Below are positions 7,746 to 16,409 of a stretch of DNA of 64,000 nt, piece after piece. Source of the DNA: Actinomycetes bacterium (GTDB lineage Bacteria; Actinomycetota; Acidimicrobiia; IMCC26256; JANYLB01). The position numbers were made by a program, and so were the translations under genes. Every line of letters begins with the position of its first letter. Position 1 is the stretch's first letter. The notes beneath the pieces were generated by a model. It was given only the letters and a program-made list of their open reading frames with translations, was not told the origin of the DNA and made no database searches. The stretch lies in contig JANYLB010000060.1 of assembly GCA_025363815.1 (NCBI GenBank), positions 24,153 through 88,152 of the forward strand, read 5' to 3'.

Positions 7746-9064
7746 CCGTTCACTGCCCGCTTCTGGATGCCCGACGGCTCCGCGGCGCTCACAGAGTCGT
7801 CATCGGAATCGGGGTCGAGGATCGGCGTTATCACGACCGACCCGATTCGATGCCCATCTACGCGCTCGGTCCGGAACTCGAGGCCTTGGAACTGCACGGT
7901 CTCTCCTTCGTGGGGGACCTTGCCGAGGAGATTGAAGACGAGCCCCCCGACCGTGTCCCACTCGTCGTCGGGAAGCTCGACGTCGAGCGCCTCGTTGACC
8001 TCGTCGATGTTGGTACGTCCGCGGACTCGTAGCGAACCGTCTTCGAGATACTCGAGGTGGGGCGTCTCGATGTCGTACTCGTCGACGATCTCGCCGACTA
8101 TCTCCTCAACGACATCTTCCAGGGTTATGAGACCGGCAGTGCCGCCGTGCTCGTCGACGACCATCGCCATGTGAAACTTCTCCTTCTGCATCTCGCGCAG
8201 AAGTTCGGCCACCCGCTTCTGTTCGGGCACGAACACCGCTTCGCGCACGGCATCGCGTACCGGCCGATCGCCCTCGCCGGCTCGGGTGCGGCGCACAAGA
8301 TCTTTGAGATATACGAGCCCGAGGATGTTGTCGGTGGTGTCCTCGTAGACGGGCAGGCGCGAGAACCCGCGATCGATCGCGACCTCGATCGCGGTTTCTA
8401 TGGGTGCCTCGGCCTCGATGGCGGTCATGTCGGGGCGCGGGAGCATGACCTCGCGCACGACGGTGTCGCCGAACTCGAAGATCGAGTGAATCAGCCGTCG
8501 CTCCTCGACTTCGATCACCGCTTCGTCGGCGGCGACGTCGGCCATCTGGCGGATCTCCTCCTCGGTGACGAACGGGCCTTCCTTCAAGCCCTTGCCGGGA
8601 AGAAGCACGTTCGCGAGCCCGATGAGACCGCGCGAGAACATTCGCAGGGGCGGAAAATGGGTAATCGCCCACAGGAACCCCGAGACCGAGAGCGCAGCCT
8701 TGTCGGTGTGCTGCACCGCGTACGTCTTCGGCGCGACCTCACCGACGACGAAGAACACCACGATCTGCAGTATCACGCCGACGACGACACCGAGCGTTCC
8801 GAACGCGCCTTCGAGCACGACGCCAAGCAGCGTCGCGCTCGTCAGCTGGGTGACGAGAACGAGGAGGAGCACCGAGTTGAGCGTCTCTGTCGGGTTCGCC
8901 AACATCTTGACGAGCCGCGCCGCGCCTTTACGCCCTTCTTCCTCCAGCGTCATCGCCCTGACGCGGTTCATCCGGACGAACGCCGTCTCTGCGAGGGCCA
9001 GGAATATCGAGAAGACGTAGAGGACGCCGATCAGCGCGACGACCGCCCAATCTGCGGCGGTCAT
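7742..9064 (-). CDS. CorC/HlyC-type membrane protein with CBS pair
   Basis: Hemolysin-C/CorC family protein of 440 residues: an N-terminal DUF21 (CNNM-like) membrane domain with about four hydrophobic segments (residues 1-150), a central pair of CBS domains (about 200-330) including VREVMLPRPDM and MAMVVDEHGGTAGLITLEDVVEEI, and a C-terminal CorC_HlyC domain ending in the ITPILDPD region. Members of this family bind adenine nucleotides through the CBS pair and are linked to Mg2+ transport or tolerance. The old name hemolysin is misleading. It stands between ybeY and era, its usual neighbours in actinobacteria, and overlaps era by 4 bases. Confidence 0.92.
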   Translation of the reverse strand: MTAADWAVVALIGVLYVFSIFLALAETAFVRMNRVRAMTLEEEGRKGAARLVKMLANPTETLNSVLLLVLVTQLTSATLLGVVLEGAFGTLGVVVGVILQIVVFFVVGEVAPKTYAVQHTDKAALSVSGFLWAITHFPPLRMFSRGLIGLANVLLPGKGLKEGPFVTEEEIRQMADVAADEAVIEVEERRLIHSIFEFGDTVVREVMLPRPDMTAIEAEAPIETAIEVAIDRGFSRLPVYEDTTDNILGLVYLKDLVRRTRAGEGDRPVRDAVREAVFVPEQKRVAELLREMQKEKFHMAMVVDEHGGTAGLITLEDVVEEIVGEIVDEYDIETPHLEYLEDGSLRVRGRTNIDEVNEALDVELPDDEWDTVGGLVFNLLGKVPHEGETVQFQGLEFRTERVDGHRIGSVVITPILDPDSDDDSVSAAEPSGIQKRAVNG

Positions 9065-9091
9065 CGTCGGCCCGAATTCGAGACGTGTTCC

Positions 9092-9619
9092 CTATGTGGA
9101 GGTTTGCTCACCGTTGCGCTCCAGCTCTCGGAATCGTGTGAGCAACTCACGCTCACGCCGCTTCATCGTCTCCGACTCCTCTGGCTCCGCGTGGTCGTAG
9201 TTCAGCAGGTGCAAGACCCCGTGGACGACCAACAGGGCTACCTCGTCTTCGAGACTCTCGCCGGCGATTCCGGCCTGGCGGTGGGCGACCGCGGGGCAGA
9301 CGACCACATCGCCCAGGAGCGTCGGCGGGTCACCGGGCTCGGTCGGCGATCCGGGGCCCCTCCCACCCTGATCGGGCTGGCGTCCGCCGAGAACGACGTC
9401 GTCGTCCATCGGAAAGGCGAGCACGTCGGTCGGGCCGGTGCCGGCAAGGAAGCGTTCGTTCAGATCCGACATCACCTGCTCGTCGACGAAGATCACCGAG
9501 AGCTCCGTCTCGTCCGGAACCTGCTCCTCCTCGACCACGAGCCGGGCGAGGCGGACCCAGCGCGCCACGTCGACCGGAAATTTCGTCTGCTCGTCGGCGC
9601 CGAACACATCGTGGGTCAC
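9092..9619 (-). CDS. ybeY: Endoribonuclease YbeY, rRNA maturation
   Basis: Single-strand endoribonuclease and rRNA maturation factor of about 175 residues. The zinc site HGVLHLLNYDH is complete and near the C-terminus, and the family segment NERFLAGTGPTDVLAFPMDD is present before it. I choose the GTG at 9619, four bases after the phoH stop; the longer open frame overlaps phoH and its first 59 codons read as non-coding. An insert of about 20 Gly/Pro/Asp-rich residues (RQPDQGGRGPG region) follows the DVLAFPMDD segment and is probably a surface loop. PhoH and YbeY are adjacent in many bacteria. Confidence 0.94.
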   Translation of the reverse strand: MTHDVFGADEQTKFPVDVARWVRLARLVVEEEQVPDETELSVIFVDEQVMSDLNERFLAGTGPTDVLAFPMDDDVVLGGRQPDQGGRGPGSPTEPGDPPTLLGDVVVCPAVAHRQAGIAGESLEDEVALLVVHGVLHLLNYDHAEPEESETMKRRERELLTRFRELERNGEQTST

Positions 9620-9623
9620 GCGC

Positions 9624-10592
9624 CTAGACCTGGCCTTCGCGCGGGGCTTCGTGCTTGTCGTACGCGTCGACGATCGATTGAACGATGCGGTGGCGGACCA
9701 CGTCGGTCGAGCCCATCTCGACGAACGCGATGTCGTCGATGTCGGTGAGGATGTTGCGCACCGCGAGCAGGCCGGAGCGGCCACGACCTTCACCAATGTC
9801 GATCTGGGTGACGTCGCCGGTGACGACGATCCTCGAGCCGAAGCCGAGCCGGGTGAGAAACATCTTCATCTGCTCCGGCGTCGTGTTCTGCGCTTCGTCG
9901 AGGATGATGAACGAGTCGTTCAGGGTTCGCCCGCGCATGTAGGCGAGCGGCGCGACCTCTATCTCGCCCCGTTCCATCAGCCGGCCAACCGTCTCGGGGC
10001 CGAGCATGTCGTAGAGCGCGTCGTAGAGAGGCCGCAGGTACGGGTCGACCTTGGCGAGCATGTCGCCGGGGAGGAACCCGAGCCGCTCCCCCGCTTCGAC
10101 CGCCGGGCGAGTCAGGATGATCCGGTTGATCTCCTTCGCCTGGAGCGCCTGCACCGCGAGCGCGACCGCGAGGTAGCTCTTGCCCGTTCCGGCCGGACCG
10201 ATCGCGAAGGTGATGACGTTGTCGCGCACCGCATCGACGTAGCGCTTCTGTCCGGTGGTCTTGGGCCGCACGCTCTTGCGGCCGCGCAGCACCTCGGTAG
10301 AGAGCACCTGCGTCGGTCGCTGGTCGGCTTTCATCATCTCGATCGAACGCCCGATGCCTTCACGATCGAGGTGGTGTCCTTGCTCGAGCAGGGTGACCAG
10401 CTCTTCGAAGAGGCGGGCAACCCGCTCGGCTTCGACCGTGTCACCGGTGACGGTGATCTCATTGCCGCGAACGTGGATGCCGGCATCGAACGCGTCCTCG
10501 ACCACGCGGAGGAGCTCATCTCGCTGCCCGAGCAGATCCACCATGAGATGGTTGCCGGGCACGAGGACTTTGATCTGGGTCGGTGCGGACAC
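9624..10592 (-). CDS. phoH: PhoH-like ATPase
   Basis: P-loop ATPase of the PhoH family, 322 residues. An N-terminal KH-like region precedes the ATPase domain with Walker A GPAGTGKS (about residues 135-142), the LDEAQNTTPEQMKMFL Walker B segment and the VVTGDVTQID sensor. It is associated with RNA metabolism and stress response, and its constant pairing with ybeY suggests a role in RNA quality control. The GTG at 10592 begins the conserved N-terminus. Four bases separate it from ybeY, so the two are co-transcribed. Confidence 0.94.
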   Translation of the reverse strand: MSAPTQIKVLVPGNHLMVDLLGQRDELLRVVEDAFDAGIHVRGNEITVTGDTVEAERVARLFEELVTLLEQGHHLDREGIGRSIEMMKADQRPTQVLSTEVLRGRKSVRPKTTGQKRYVDAVRDNVITFAIGPAGTGKSYLAVALAVQALQAKEINRIILTRPAVEAGERLGFLPGDMLAKVDPYLRPLYDALYDMLGPETVGRLMERGEIEVAPLAYMRGRTLNDSFIILDEAQNTTPEQMKMFLTRLGFGSRIVVTGDVTQIDIGEGRGRSGLLAVRNILTDIDDIAFVEMGSTDVVRHRIVQSIVDAYDKHEAPREGQV

Positions 10593-10672
10593 GTCGCCCT
10601 GAGATTACCCGAGGGCGACCCGGTCGTAACCGAGGTTTCCCTGAAATTGGTTTGCGGGCCGAGTCGCGCGCT

Positions 10673-11161
10673 TCAGCTGCGGGCCCGGAGGCCCAGCTCG
10701 CCCAGGCGGGTGCCGAGATCTTCGGGCCGGCGCCCGAGCACGGCCGCGAGCACCCTGAGGTCGTCACGACGGATCGTGAGCAGCCTTCCGTTGAAATCTT
10801 GGCGTTGCAGCTGAATCGTCGAGGCGTAGCGCGCGAGCACCTGGGCCTCGGGGTCATCGAGAGAGTGGAGGCGCACTAGATCGATCGTGAACGCGTCTTC
10901 GAGCTCCGAGACGCCATCGGTGAGATTGATCTCTACGTCGGCGTCACGAGGGAGCAGCTGATCAGCCGGCACCTCGTAGATCTCCGACAAGCGCAGGAGG
11001 CGCGGTACCGAGATAGCACGCTCCCCACGCTCGTACGCGCCTAGGACCGAGGCTTTGAACTCGAGACCGGAACGCGCTTCGACATCGTGCAGTGAGAGGC
11101 CCTTCTGGCGACGAATCGCCCGAAGCCGCTCTCCGACGTGGGTGCCGCTCATCCCCACCAT
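10673..11161 (-). CDS. BldD-like regulator with cyclic-di-GMP signature
   Basis: A 162-residue DNA-binding protein that resembles Streptomyces BldD along its whole length. The N-terminal XRE helix-turn-helix (residues 8-70) contains GLSLHDVEARSG and the YERGERAISV segment seen in BldD. The C-terminal domain (about 105-150) contains RYASTIQLQRQDFNG followed by RRDDLRVLA. That gives Arg120-x-Asp122, eight residues, then Arg131-x-x-Asp134, which is the RXD-X8-RXXD pattern through which BldD binds tetrameric cyclic-di-GMP. Start could be the ATG at 11161 or the one at 11152. It lies between rsmE and phoH. Its targets cannot be inferred from this window. Confidence 0.82.
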   Translation of the reverse strand: MVGMSGTHVGERLRAIRRQKGLSLHDVEARSGLEFKASVLGAYERGERAISVPRLLRLSEIYEVPADQLLPRDADVEINLTDGVSELEDAFTIDLVRLHSLDDPEAQVLARYASTIQLQRQDFNGRLLTIRRDDLRVLAAVLGRRPEDLGTRLGELGLRARS

Positions 11162-11319
11162 TTCCCCTTACCGCCCCCAAAGGCCCTGACGAAGATGTGA
11201 GACTAACAAAGGGTCGAAGTTGCCGCCCTGGTGCGGTTTCACCCATCGCTCAGAGCCGAGACCAAGCATCCCGTCTCGCGCTCCCCACGCGCGAATCCGT
11301 CTGCTAACGGGCTGCAGCG

Positions 11320-12057
11320 TCACCCAAGTTGTCGCATGAGCGCAAGCGCGGATGCTGCAGCGACCACCGCGGTCTCGGCCCGGAGCACGTGGGGACCGAC
11401 AGCGAACCGGCCAACGGGCTCGAGCTCAGCGACCTCCTCCGGCTCCAACCCACCCTCGGGACCCACCACCACCAGCCACTCCCCACCCGCGGGCGACCCG
11501 GCCAGACGATCGGTCGCGGCGACCTCGGCCACGAGAAGAGCAGGGTGGCCACCGAGCAACGCGATCGGTGCGACGTCATCGATCGTGGGCAGCACCGCGC
11601 GGTGGGACTGCATCGCAGCCTCGCGGGCGACGCGTCGGAACCGCTCGCCCGCGGCGAAACGGCGGGCGTCGTCCCATCGGACTACGGATCGGCGCGCGAT
11701 CACGGGAACAATCCGATCCACGCCGAGCTCGGTGAGCTGGGCGACGACCCTTTCCGGCTTCTCACCCTTCGTCAGCGCGAAGGCAACCGCGATGCGAGGC
11801 TCCGGTCGCGGCTCGCGCCTCGACGCGGCAATGGCGACCAGATCGAGCGCGCCGCCCGACACTGCCATGATCTCGTAGGGACGCCACGAGCCCTGATCGT
11901 CGGCCGCTGTGATCGCCTCCCCCACCCGCAACCGCCGAACCCGTGCGAGGTGGTGACCGTCGCCACCCGACACTGCGCAGGCATCGTCGAGAGAGCTGAC
12001 GAACACATGAGCAACTGCGCGGTAACCGGATGCCCACTCGTCGGGTTCGGTGGTCAC
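11320..12057 (-). CDS. rsmE: 16S rRNA (uracil-1498-N3)-methyltransferase RsmE
   Basis: SPOUT-family methyltransferase that modifies U1498 of 16S rRNA using S-adenosylmethionine. The C-terminal knot motif VVGPEGGLEPEE and the terminal LRAETAVVAA region are diagnostic, and ALTKGEKPERVVAQLTELGV marks the centre of the protein. About 245 residues from the GTG at 12057, four bases after the dnaJ stop; an upstream in-frame ATG lies inside dnaJ and is unlikely to be used. rsmE after dnaJ is the usual actinobacterial order. Confidence 0.94.
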   Translation of the reverse strand: MTTEPDEWASGYRAVAHVFVSSLDDACAVSGGDGHHLARVRRLRVGEAITAADDQGSWRPYEIMAVSGGALDLVAIAASRREPRPEPRIAVAFALTKGEKPERVVAQLTELGVDRIVPVIARRSVVRWDDARRFAAGERFRRVAREAAMQSHRAVLPTIDDVAPIALLGGHPALLVAEVAATDRLAGSPAGGEWLVVVGPEGGLEPEEVAELEPVGRFAVGPHVLRAETAVVAAASALALMRQLG

Positions 12058-12061
12058 GTGC

Positions 12062-13186
12062 TTACTGGAACGCGGAGCGGATGCGCGAGAAGAGCCCGCC
12101 CTCGTGCTGCGGTTCGACCACCTCACCGCGCAGCTCGGCGAGCTGACGCAACAAGGACTCCTCCGCCTCGCTCAGATGTTCGGGAACCCGCACCTCGACC
12201 TGCACGAGCAGATCACCACGCCCACGGCCGGACAACACAGGCACGCCTCGGCCCCGCAACCGAAACACACGACCGGGCTGGGTGCCCGCAGGGATGACCA
12301 GGTCCTCGGGGCCGTCGAGGGTCTCGATGGTGCACGCGGTGCCCAACGCGGCCTGCGTCAAGCCGATCGTTCGCACGTGGAGCAGGTCGTTACCGTCGCG
12401 GACAAAATCGGCGTTCGGCGCGACCCGTACGTGCACGTACAGGTCGCCCGACGCGCCGCCGCGCGGTGCGGCCGCCCCGCGCCCAGGAAGCCGAAGTCGC
12501 TGACCGTGGTCGATTCCAGCCGGCACCTCTACGTCGAGCCGACGCTCGGCGACCACCCGGCCGTCGCCTCCGCACGTCGTACACGGTGACGGGATCACCG
12601 AGCCGGCGCCGCCACAGGTCGGGCACACGCCGGCCGTCACGATCTGACCAAGAATCGATCGGCGCACCTGGCGAACCTGACCCGCTCCGCCACATGTCTC
12701 GCAGCGCGCCGCATGCGTGCCCGCCGCCGCGCCCGATCCGCTGCACGGATCGCACACCACAGGGAGTCGAACCTCGAGCGCCTTCGTCGTGCCGAAGACC
12801 GCCTCGCTCAGCGAGAGGTCGAGTACCGCTTCGGCGTCGGCGCCGGTAGGACGGCCGGTCGGTCCACTTGCTCCGCGCCCACCGAACACATCGCCGCCGA
12901 AGAAGGCATCGAAGAGGTCGTTGATCCCGAAGCCTTCGGCCCCCGGAGCCGGCGCGCCACTACCGCCCCGCTCGGGCCCGAACATGTCGTAACGACGCCG
13001 ACGCTCGGGATCGCGCAGCGTCTCGTACGCGACCGAGATCTCCTTGAACCGGGCCTCGGCGCCGGGGTCACCCGGGTTCGCGTCTGGGTGGTATTGCCGA
13101 GCAAGGGAGCGGTACGCCCGCTTGATGTCGTCGGCATTCGCGCTCCGTTCGACCCCGAGCAGCAGGTAGTAGTCGTCGGTGTCCAT
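12062..13186 (-). CDS. dnaJ: Chaperone DnaJ
   Basis: Hsp40 co-chaperone that stimulates the DnaK ATPase, 374 residues. The J domain has YHPDANPG (HPD at about residues 33-35). A Gly-rich region follows, then the zinc-binding domain with four repeats: CDPCSGSG, CETCGGAG, CPTCGGAG and CTTCGGDG. The C-terminal substrate-binding part contains VPAGIDHGQRLRL. Its start codon shares one base with the hrcA stop, so hrcA and dnaJ form one transcript. This is the HrcA-linked dnaJ copy (dnaJ2 type in actinobacteria); dnaK and grpE are not in the window. Confidence 0.97.
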   Translation of the reverse strand: MDTDDYYLLLGVERSANADDIKRAYRSLARQYHPDANPGDPGAEARFKEISVAYETLRDPERRRRYDMFGPERGGSGAPAPGAEGFGINDLFDAFFGGDVFGGRGASGPTGRPTGADAEAVLDLSLSEAVFGTTKALEVRLPVVCDPCSGSGAAAGTHAARCETCGGAGQVRQVRRSILGQIVTAGVCPTCGGAGSVIPSPCTTCGGDGRVVAERRLDVEVPAGIDHGQRLRLPGRGAAAPRGGASGDLYVHVRVAPNADFVRDGNDLLHVRTIGLTQAALGTACTIETLDGPEDLVIPAGTQPGRVFRLRGRGVPVLSGRGRGDLLVQVEVRVPEHLSEAEESLLRQLAELRGEVVEPQHEGGLFSRIRSAFQ

Positions 13187-14253
13187 CAGGTGTGCAGGCT
13201 GCGGCCGAGCTGCTGCGAAACCGTCGCCACCGCCGCGAGCGCTCGGTGATAGTCCATCCGGGTCGGGCCGAGGATGCCGATCGAGCCGACGACCTCACCC
13301 TCGACGACGTACGGCGCCAGCACGAGTGAGCAGTCACGCAGCTCTTCGCGTTCGTTCTCCGCGCCGATGCGAACGATGAGCCCATGGTCGAGGAGCCCGC
13401 GCACGAGCGAGACGACGACCGCCTGGTGTTCGAGTAGCTCGAGCAACCGGGCCGCGCCGTCGACAGTGCCGTACGAACCCTGTTCCATTGCGATCCGACT
13501 TACTCCGCTCACGTAGAGCGGCTCGAGCTGACCGGCCACTCGCGCCGCGAGCGCGTCACGGGCGACAAGCACGCACCGGTCGACCACTAGATCGCCGGTC
13601 GGTTCGGACACCGGAAGACCGGCGAGCGTCGAACCGTGGAGCTGCGCGTTGAGCGCTGTTCCGGCGCGAGCGAGGTCGCCCTCGCTCGGTTCGCCCTCCA
13701 AGTGGAGGACTTCCTTCTCGACGGCACCGTTCGACAACACCCCGACCACCAAGGCGAGACCGGGTTGGAGCGACACGATCTGCACGCTGCGCAGTACCGC
13801 GGCGTCGGAGGCCGGCCCCACGACGACGGAGGCATGCTGGGTGAGATTCGCGAGGAGCTGACCCGTCTCGTGGAGTAGATCCTCGAGCGCGCGGTGCGCG
13901 CTTGTGAAAAAGTCGGAGACGGTGCGGCGCTGCGCCGGCGGCAGACCCGGTGCGCGCTCGAAGTGGTCGACGAAGAAGCGGTACCCGCGGTCAGTCGGAA
14001 TGCGGCCGGCCGAAGTGTGCGGCTGCACCAGGTAGCCCTCACGCTCGAGAACCGTCATGTCGTTGCGCACCGTCGCGCTCGAGACACCGAGCTCCCGGGA
14101 GGTGGCGATCGTCTGGGATCCGACCGGCTGAGCCGTGGCGACATACTCCTCGACAACGGCCCGCAGCACACGAGCTCTTCGCTCGTCCAGCGGCGGACGC
14201 GCCTGACCCTCGTCGCCGGCGTCGCTCACAGGGATGGTGATGTCTGGCGCCAT
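13186..14253 (-). CDS. hrcA: Heat-inducible repressor HrcA
   Basis: Winged-helix repressor of chaperone genes that binds CIRCE elements, 355 residues. The N-terminal domain contains LDERRARVLRAVVEEYV, the recognition segment GVSSATVRNDMTVLE and the HTSAGRIPTDRGYRFFVD block typical of the family. The C-terminal part includes GSIGILGPTRMDY. The ATG at 14253 follows GAGGGA at ribosome-binding distance. A CIRCE-like inverted repeat lies 71 bases upstream, so autoregulation is likely. Confidence 0.97.
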   Translation of the reverse strand: MAPDITIPVSDAGDEGQARPPLDERRARVLRAVVEEYVATAQPVGSQTIATSRELGVSSATVRNDMTVLEREGYLVQPHTSAGRIPTDRGYRFFVDHFERAPGLPPAQRRTVSDFFTSAHRALEDLLHETGQLLANLTQHASVVVGPASDAAVLRSVQIVSLQPGLALVVGVLSNGAVEKEVLHLEGEPSEGDLARAGTALNAQLHGSTLAGLPVSEPTGDLVVDRCVLVARDALAARVAGQLEPLYVSGVSRIAMEQGSYGTVDGAARLLELLEHQAVVVSLVRGLLDHGLIVRIGAENEREELRDCSLVLAPYVVEGEVVGSIGILGPTRMDYHRALAAVATVSQQLGRSLHT

Positions 14254-14323
14254 GCTCAGGTCCCTCGCGCGGGTCCGTTCTTTGTTCGGGATGACCGGGA
14301 ACGCACACTCCGGGGCTCCGGAG

Positions 14324-14350
14324 CTAGCAGTCGAGTCTACCGAGTGCCAG
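14324..14350. promoter_or_regulatory. CIRCE-like operator upstream of hrcA-dnaJ
   Basis: On the minus strand the half-sites are CTGGCACTC, nine bases, then GACTGCTAG. Compared with the CIRCE consensus TTAGCACTC-N9-GAGTGCTAA this matches 7 of 9 positions in each half with exactly the right spacing, and 7 of 9 bases pair between the arms. It is 71-97 bases upstream of the hrcA start, in the hemW-hrcA gap. The spacer contains TAGACT, which could be a -10 box occluded by HrcA. Confidence 0.65.
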
Positions 14351-14400
14351 CCCGGAAGGTGCGGGGATCGCTCCGGACGAACCCGGTCGGGACCGACGCC

Positions 14401-15552
14401 CTAGCCGATCCCAGGTCGGGGTGGAGCTGCGCCGGCCAGAAGGAGCCGAGCCGTGACGTCGTCGCCGAGAAGCCGTCCGGCACGGGTCAACCTCACCCGG
14501 GTACCCGTGGATTCCTCGCTGATCAGTTCGAGGATTCCGCCGTCGGCGAGGTCGGCGATGGTCTCTCTCGCCGCCGGGGCGACGACCGCGCCCGGGCGAG
14601 TGCGTAGTGCGAGCCCGAACGCCTCCTCGGCCCGAGTGGGTCCGTCGAGCTGCTCCGCTCCAGCGCGCGGCGATTCGGCCGCGTCGACGGCTTCGATGTA
14701 ACGCTCGGGAGTACGGACGTTCCACCATCTCTCGCCGTCGCGGTGGCCGTGCGCGGCGCAACCGATTGCCATGTACTCACCCTGATCCCAGTAGAGAAGG
14801 TTGTGGCGGCATTCCTGACCCGTACGAGACCAGTTCGAGATCTCATACCAGTCGAAGCCCGCGTCGGCGAAGGCGGAGTCGGCAAGCTCGTACTTCGTCG
14901 CCTGGTCATCGTCATCGGGCGCCCTCGTCACCCCGGTCGCCACCTGCCGACCGAGCGGCGTCGACGGGACGACGGTCAGCGCGTACGCGCTGATGTGGTC
15001 GGGTTCGAGCTTGATCACACCATCGACGGTCCGGTGCCAGTCGTCGAGGGTCTCGCCCGCTGCGCCGAAGATGACGTCGACGTTGAGGCGTTCGAACCCG
15101 GCGGCACGCGCGCCGGTGAGCGCGTCGACGACATTGGCCGGATCGTGGGTGCGACCCAGCGAGGCGAGCACCGAGGTCTGCAATGACTGGACGCCGAACG
15201 ATACGCGGTTCGCTCCTGCGAGTCGATATCCGGCGAGCTTGGCCTGATCGACGGAATCAGGGTTGCACTCGATCGTGATCTCGGCTCCGGGCGCGATCGG
15301 GATCGCGTCGATGATCCGTGCCATCGCATCGGGCTCGAGCAACGACGGTGTACCACCACCGAAGAACACCGTGTTCGCCGGGCGCAGACCTCCACCAAAT
15401 TGACGGCCGAGATCGGTCACGCAGGCGTCGACGTATGCGTTGATCAGATGGTCTCGGTCGGTCCAGGTCGCGAAGTCGCAGTAGTCACACCGGTGAACAC
15501 AGAACGGCACGTGGACGTAGACCCCGAGGGCTGCATTCGGCACAGGCCTCAT
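14401..15552 (-). CDS. hemW: Radical SAM heme chaperone HemW
   Basis: Radical SAM protein of 383 residues that resembles coproporphyrinogen III dehydrogenase but acts as a heme-insertion chaperone in the cases studied. The iron-sulfur motif CVHRCDYC (Cx3Cx2C) sits at about residues 18-25, VFFGGGTPSLL follows, and the HNLLYWDQGEYMAIGCAAHG segment is typical of the HemW branch. The HemW branch lacks the extra N-terminal Cys of true HemN. It stands between lepA (interrupted here by a sigma/anti-sigma pair and an acyl-CoA dehydrogenase) and hrcA, the normal actinobacterial position. Confidence 0.93.
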   Translation of the reverse strand: MRPVPNAALGVYVHVPFCVHRCDYCDFATWTDRDHLINAYVDACVTDLGRQFGGGLRPANTVFFGGGTPSLLEPDAMARIIDAIPIAPGAEITIECNPDSVDQAKLAGYRLAGANRVSFGVQSLQTSVLASLGRTHDPANVVDALTGARAAGFERLNVDVIFGAAGETLDDWHRTVDGVIKLEPDHISAYALTVVPSTPLGRQVATGVTRAPDDDDQATKYELADSAFADAGFDWYEISNWSRTGQECRHNLLYWDQGEYMAIGCAAHGHRDGERWWNVRTPERYIEAVDAAESPRAGAEQLDGPTRAEEAFGLALRTRPGAVVAPAARETIADLADGGILELISEESTGTRVRLTRAGRLLGDDVTARLLLAGAAPPRPGIG

Positions 15553-15587
15553 GGTCGCGCGCCAGCCGAGGTGTCGAAGTTCGGCCC

Positions 15588-16409
15588 TCAGGCGGGAACG
15601 AGGCCTGTGGCCTGCGGCTTCTGGAGCGAGGAGATCACTCCCGGCGCCTTCTCCAGGGTGACGGCGAAACCGTTGACCGGACCTGAGAACCGGAAGCTCG
15701 CGACCCGTGGGTCCCTCCCGAGCACCCCGGCCGAGATCGCTTCCGGCTGCTTCGGATCACCCACAAGAGCCCAGAGTTGGTACACCTCGCCTTCTGGCGC
15801 GACTTTCAAGCCCTTTGACACGAAGTAGCCAGTTCCACTCGGTCGCAACACGATGCTCGCGAGCTCGGCTCCGCTGTCGGCGGTGAGGCTCACGGCACGG
15901 CTACCGGGTGCGGAAACCGCGGTCGCGGCGCCACGCTGGACGGCGTCGCTGGTCATGGCCACATCGAGGCGGTCAATCCGATCGTTCTGCCGGACGACCT
16001 CGACGGAGAGCACGGCGATGAGAGTCGCCGCGACTGCGGCGGCCACGCCGACCCAACGCAACGCGACCGAACGATGCCCGGACTCCCGCACGCGCTTCGC
16101 TTCGGAGATAGGTGTGACCACTTCGCGACCTGCCGTGATGTTCAGATCCGGCATCTCGACGCCGATCTGTTCGAGGTTGCGTTGCTCGCCGTCTATCTCG
16201 CCGACGATGCGGTCCCAGATGCCCGACGGCGCGTCGGCGCCCGACATCGCGAGCATCGAAGCCGCCTCCCGGAATGATTCGACCTCGGCGCGCGCCCTCG
16301 GGTCGGAATCGAGGTACCGCTCGATCTGATCGCGCTCGTCGTCGTCGACGGCGTCGAGCGCGTAGGCCCCGAGCAGGGCCTGCAACTCTTCCCTCTGCAG
16401 ATCAGCCAC
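15588..16409 (-). CDS. RskA-type anti-sigma factor
   Basis: Membrane-bound anti-sigma factor of about 273 residues. The cytoplasmic N-terminal anti-sigma domain (residues 1-60) begins ADLQREELQALLGAYALDAVD and is followed by one transmembrane helix (about 120-145) and an extracytoplasmic RskA-like domain with VYQLWALVGD near the C-terminus. No His-x3-Cys-x2-Cys zinc motif is present, so it belongs to the non-zinc class usually controlled by proteolysis. The GTG at 16409 overlaps the sigma factor stop by eight bases, tying its translation to the sigma factor it should hold. Confidence 0.86.
   Translation of the reverse strand: MADLQREELQALLGAYALDAVDDDERDQIERYLDSDPRARAEVESFREAASMLAMSGADAPSGIWDRIVGEIDGEQRNLEQIGVEMPDLNITAGREVVTPISEAKRVRESGHRSVALRWVGVAAAVAATLIAVLSVEVVRQNDRIDRLDVAMTSDAVQRGAATAVSAPGSRAVSLTADSGAELASIVLRPSGTGYFVSKGLKVAPEGEVYQLWALVGDPKQPEAISAGVLGRDPRVASFRFSGPVNGFAVTLEKAPGVISSLQKPQATGLVPA

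Noticed and set aside
8057..9748. Long plus-strand open frame of 563 codons
   Set aside because: It is antisense to the CBS-domain gene and ybeY, has no recognisable domain, and GC-rich codon bias explains it.
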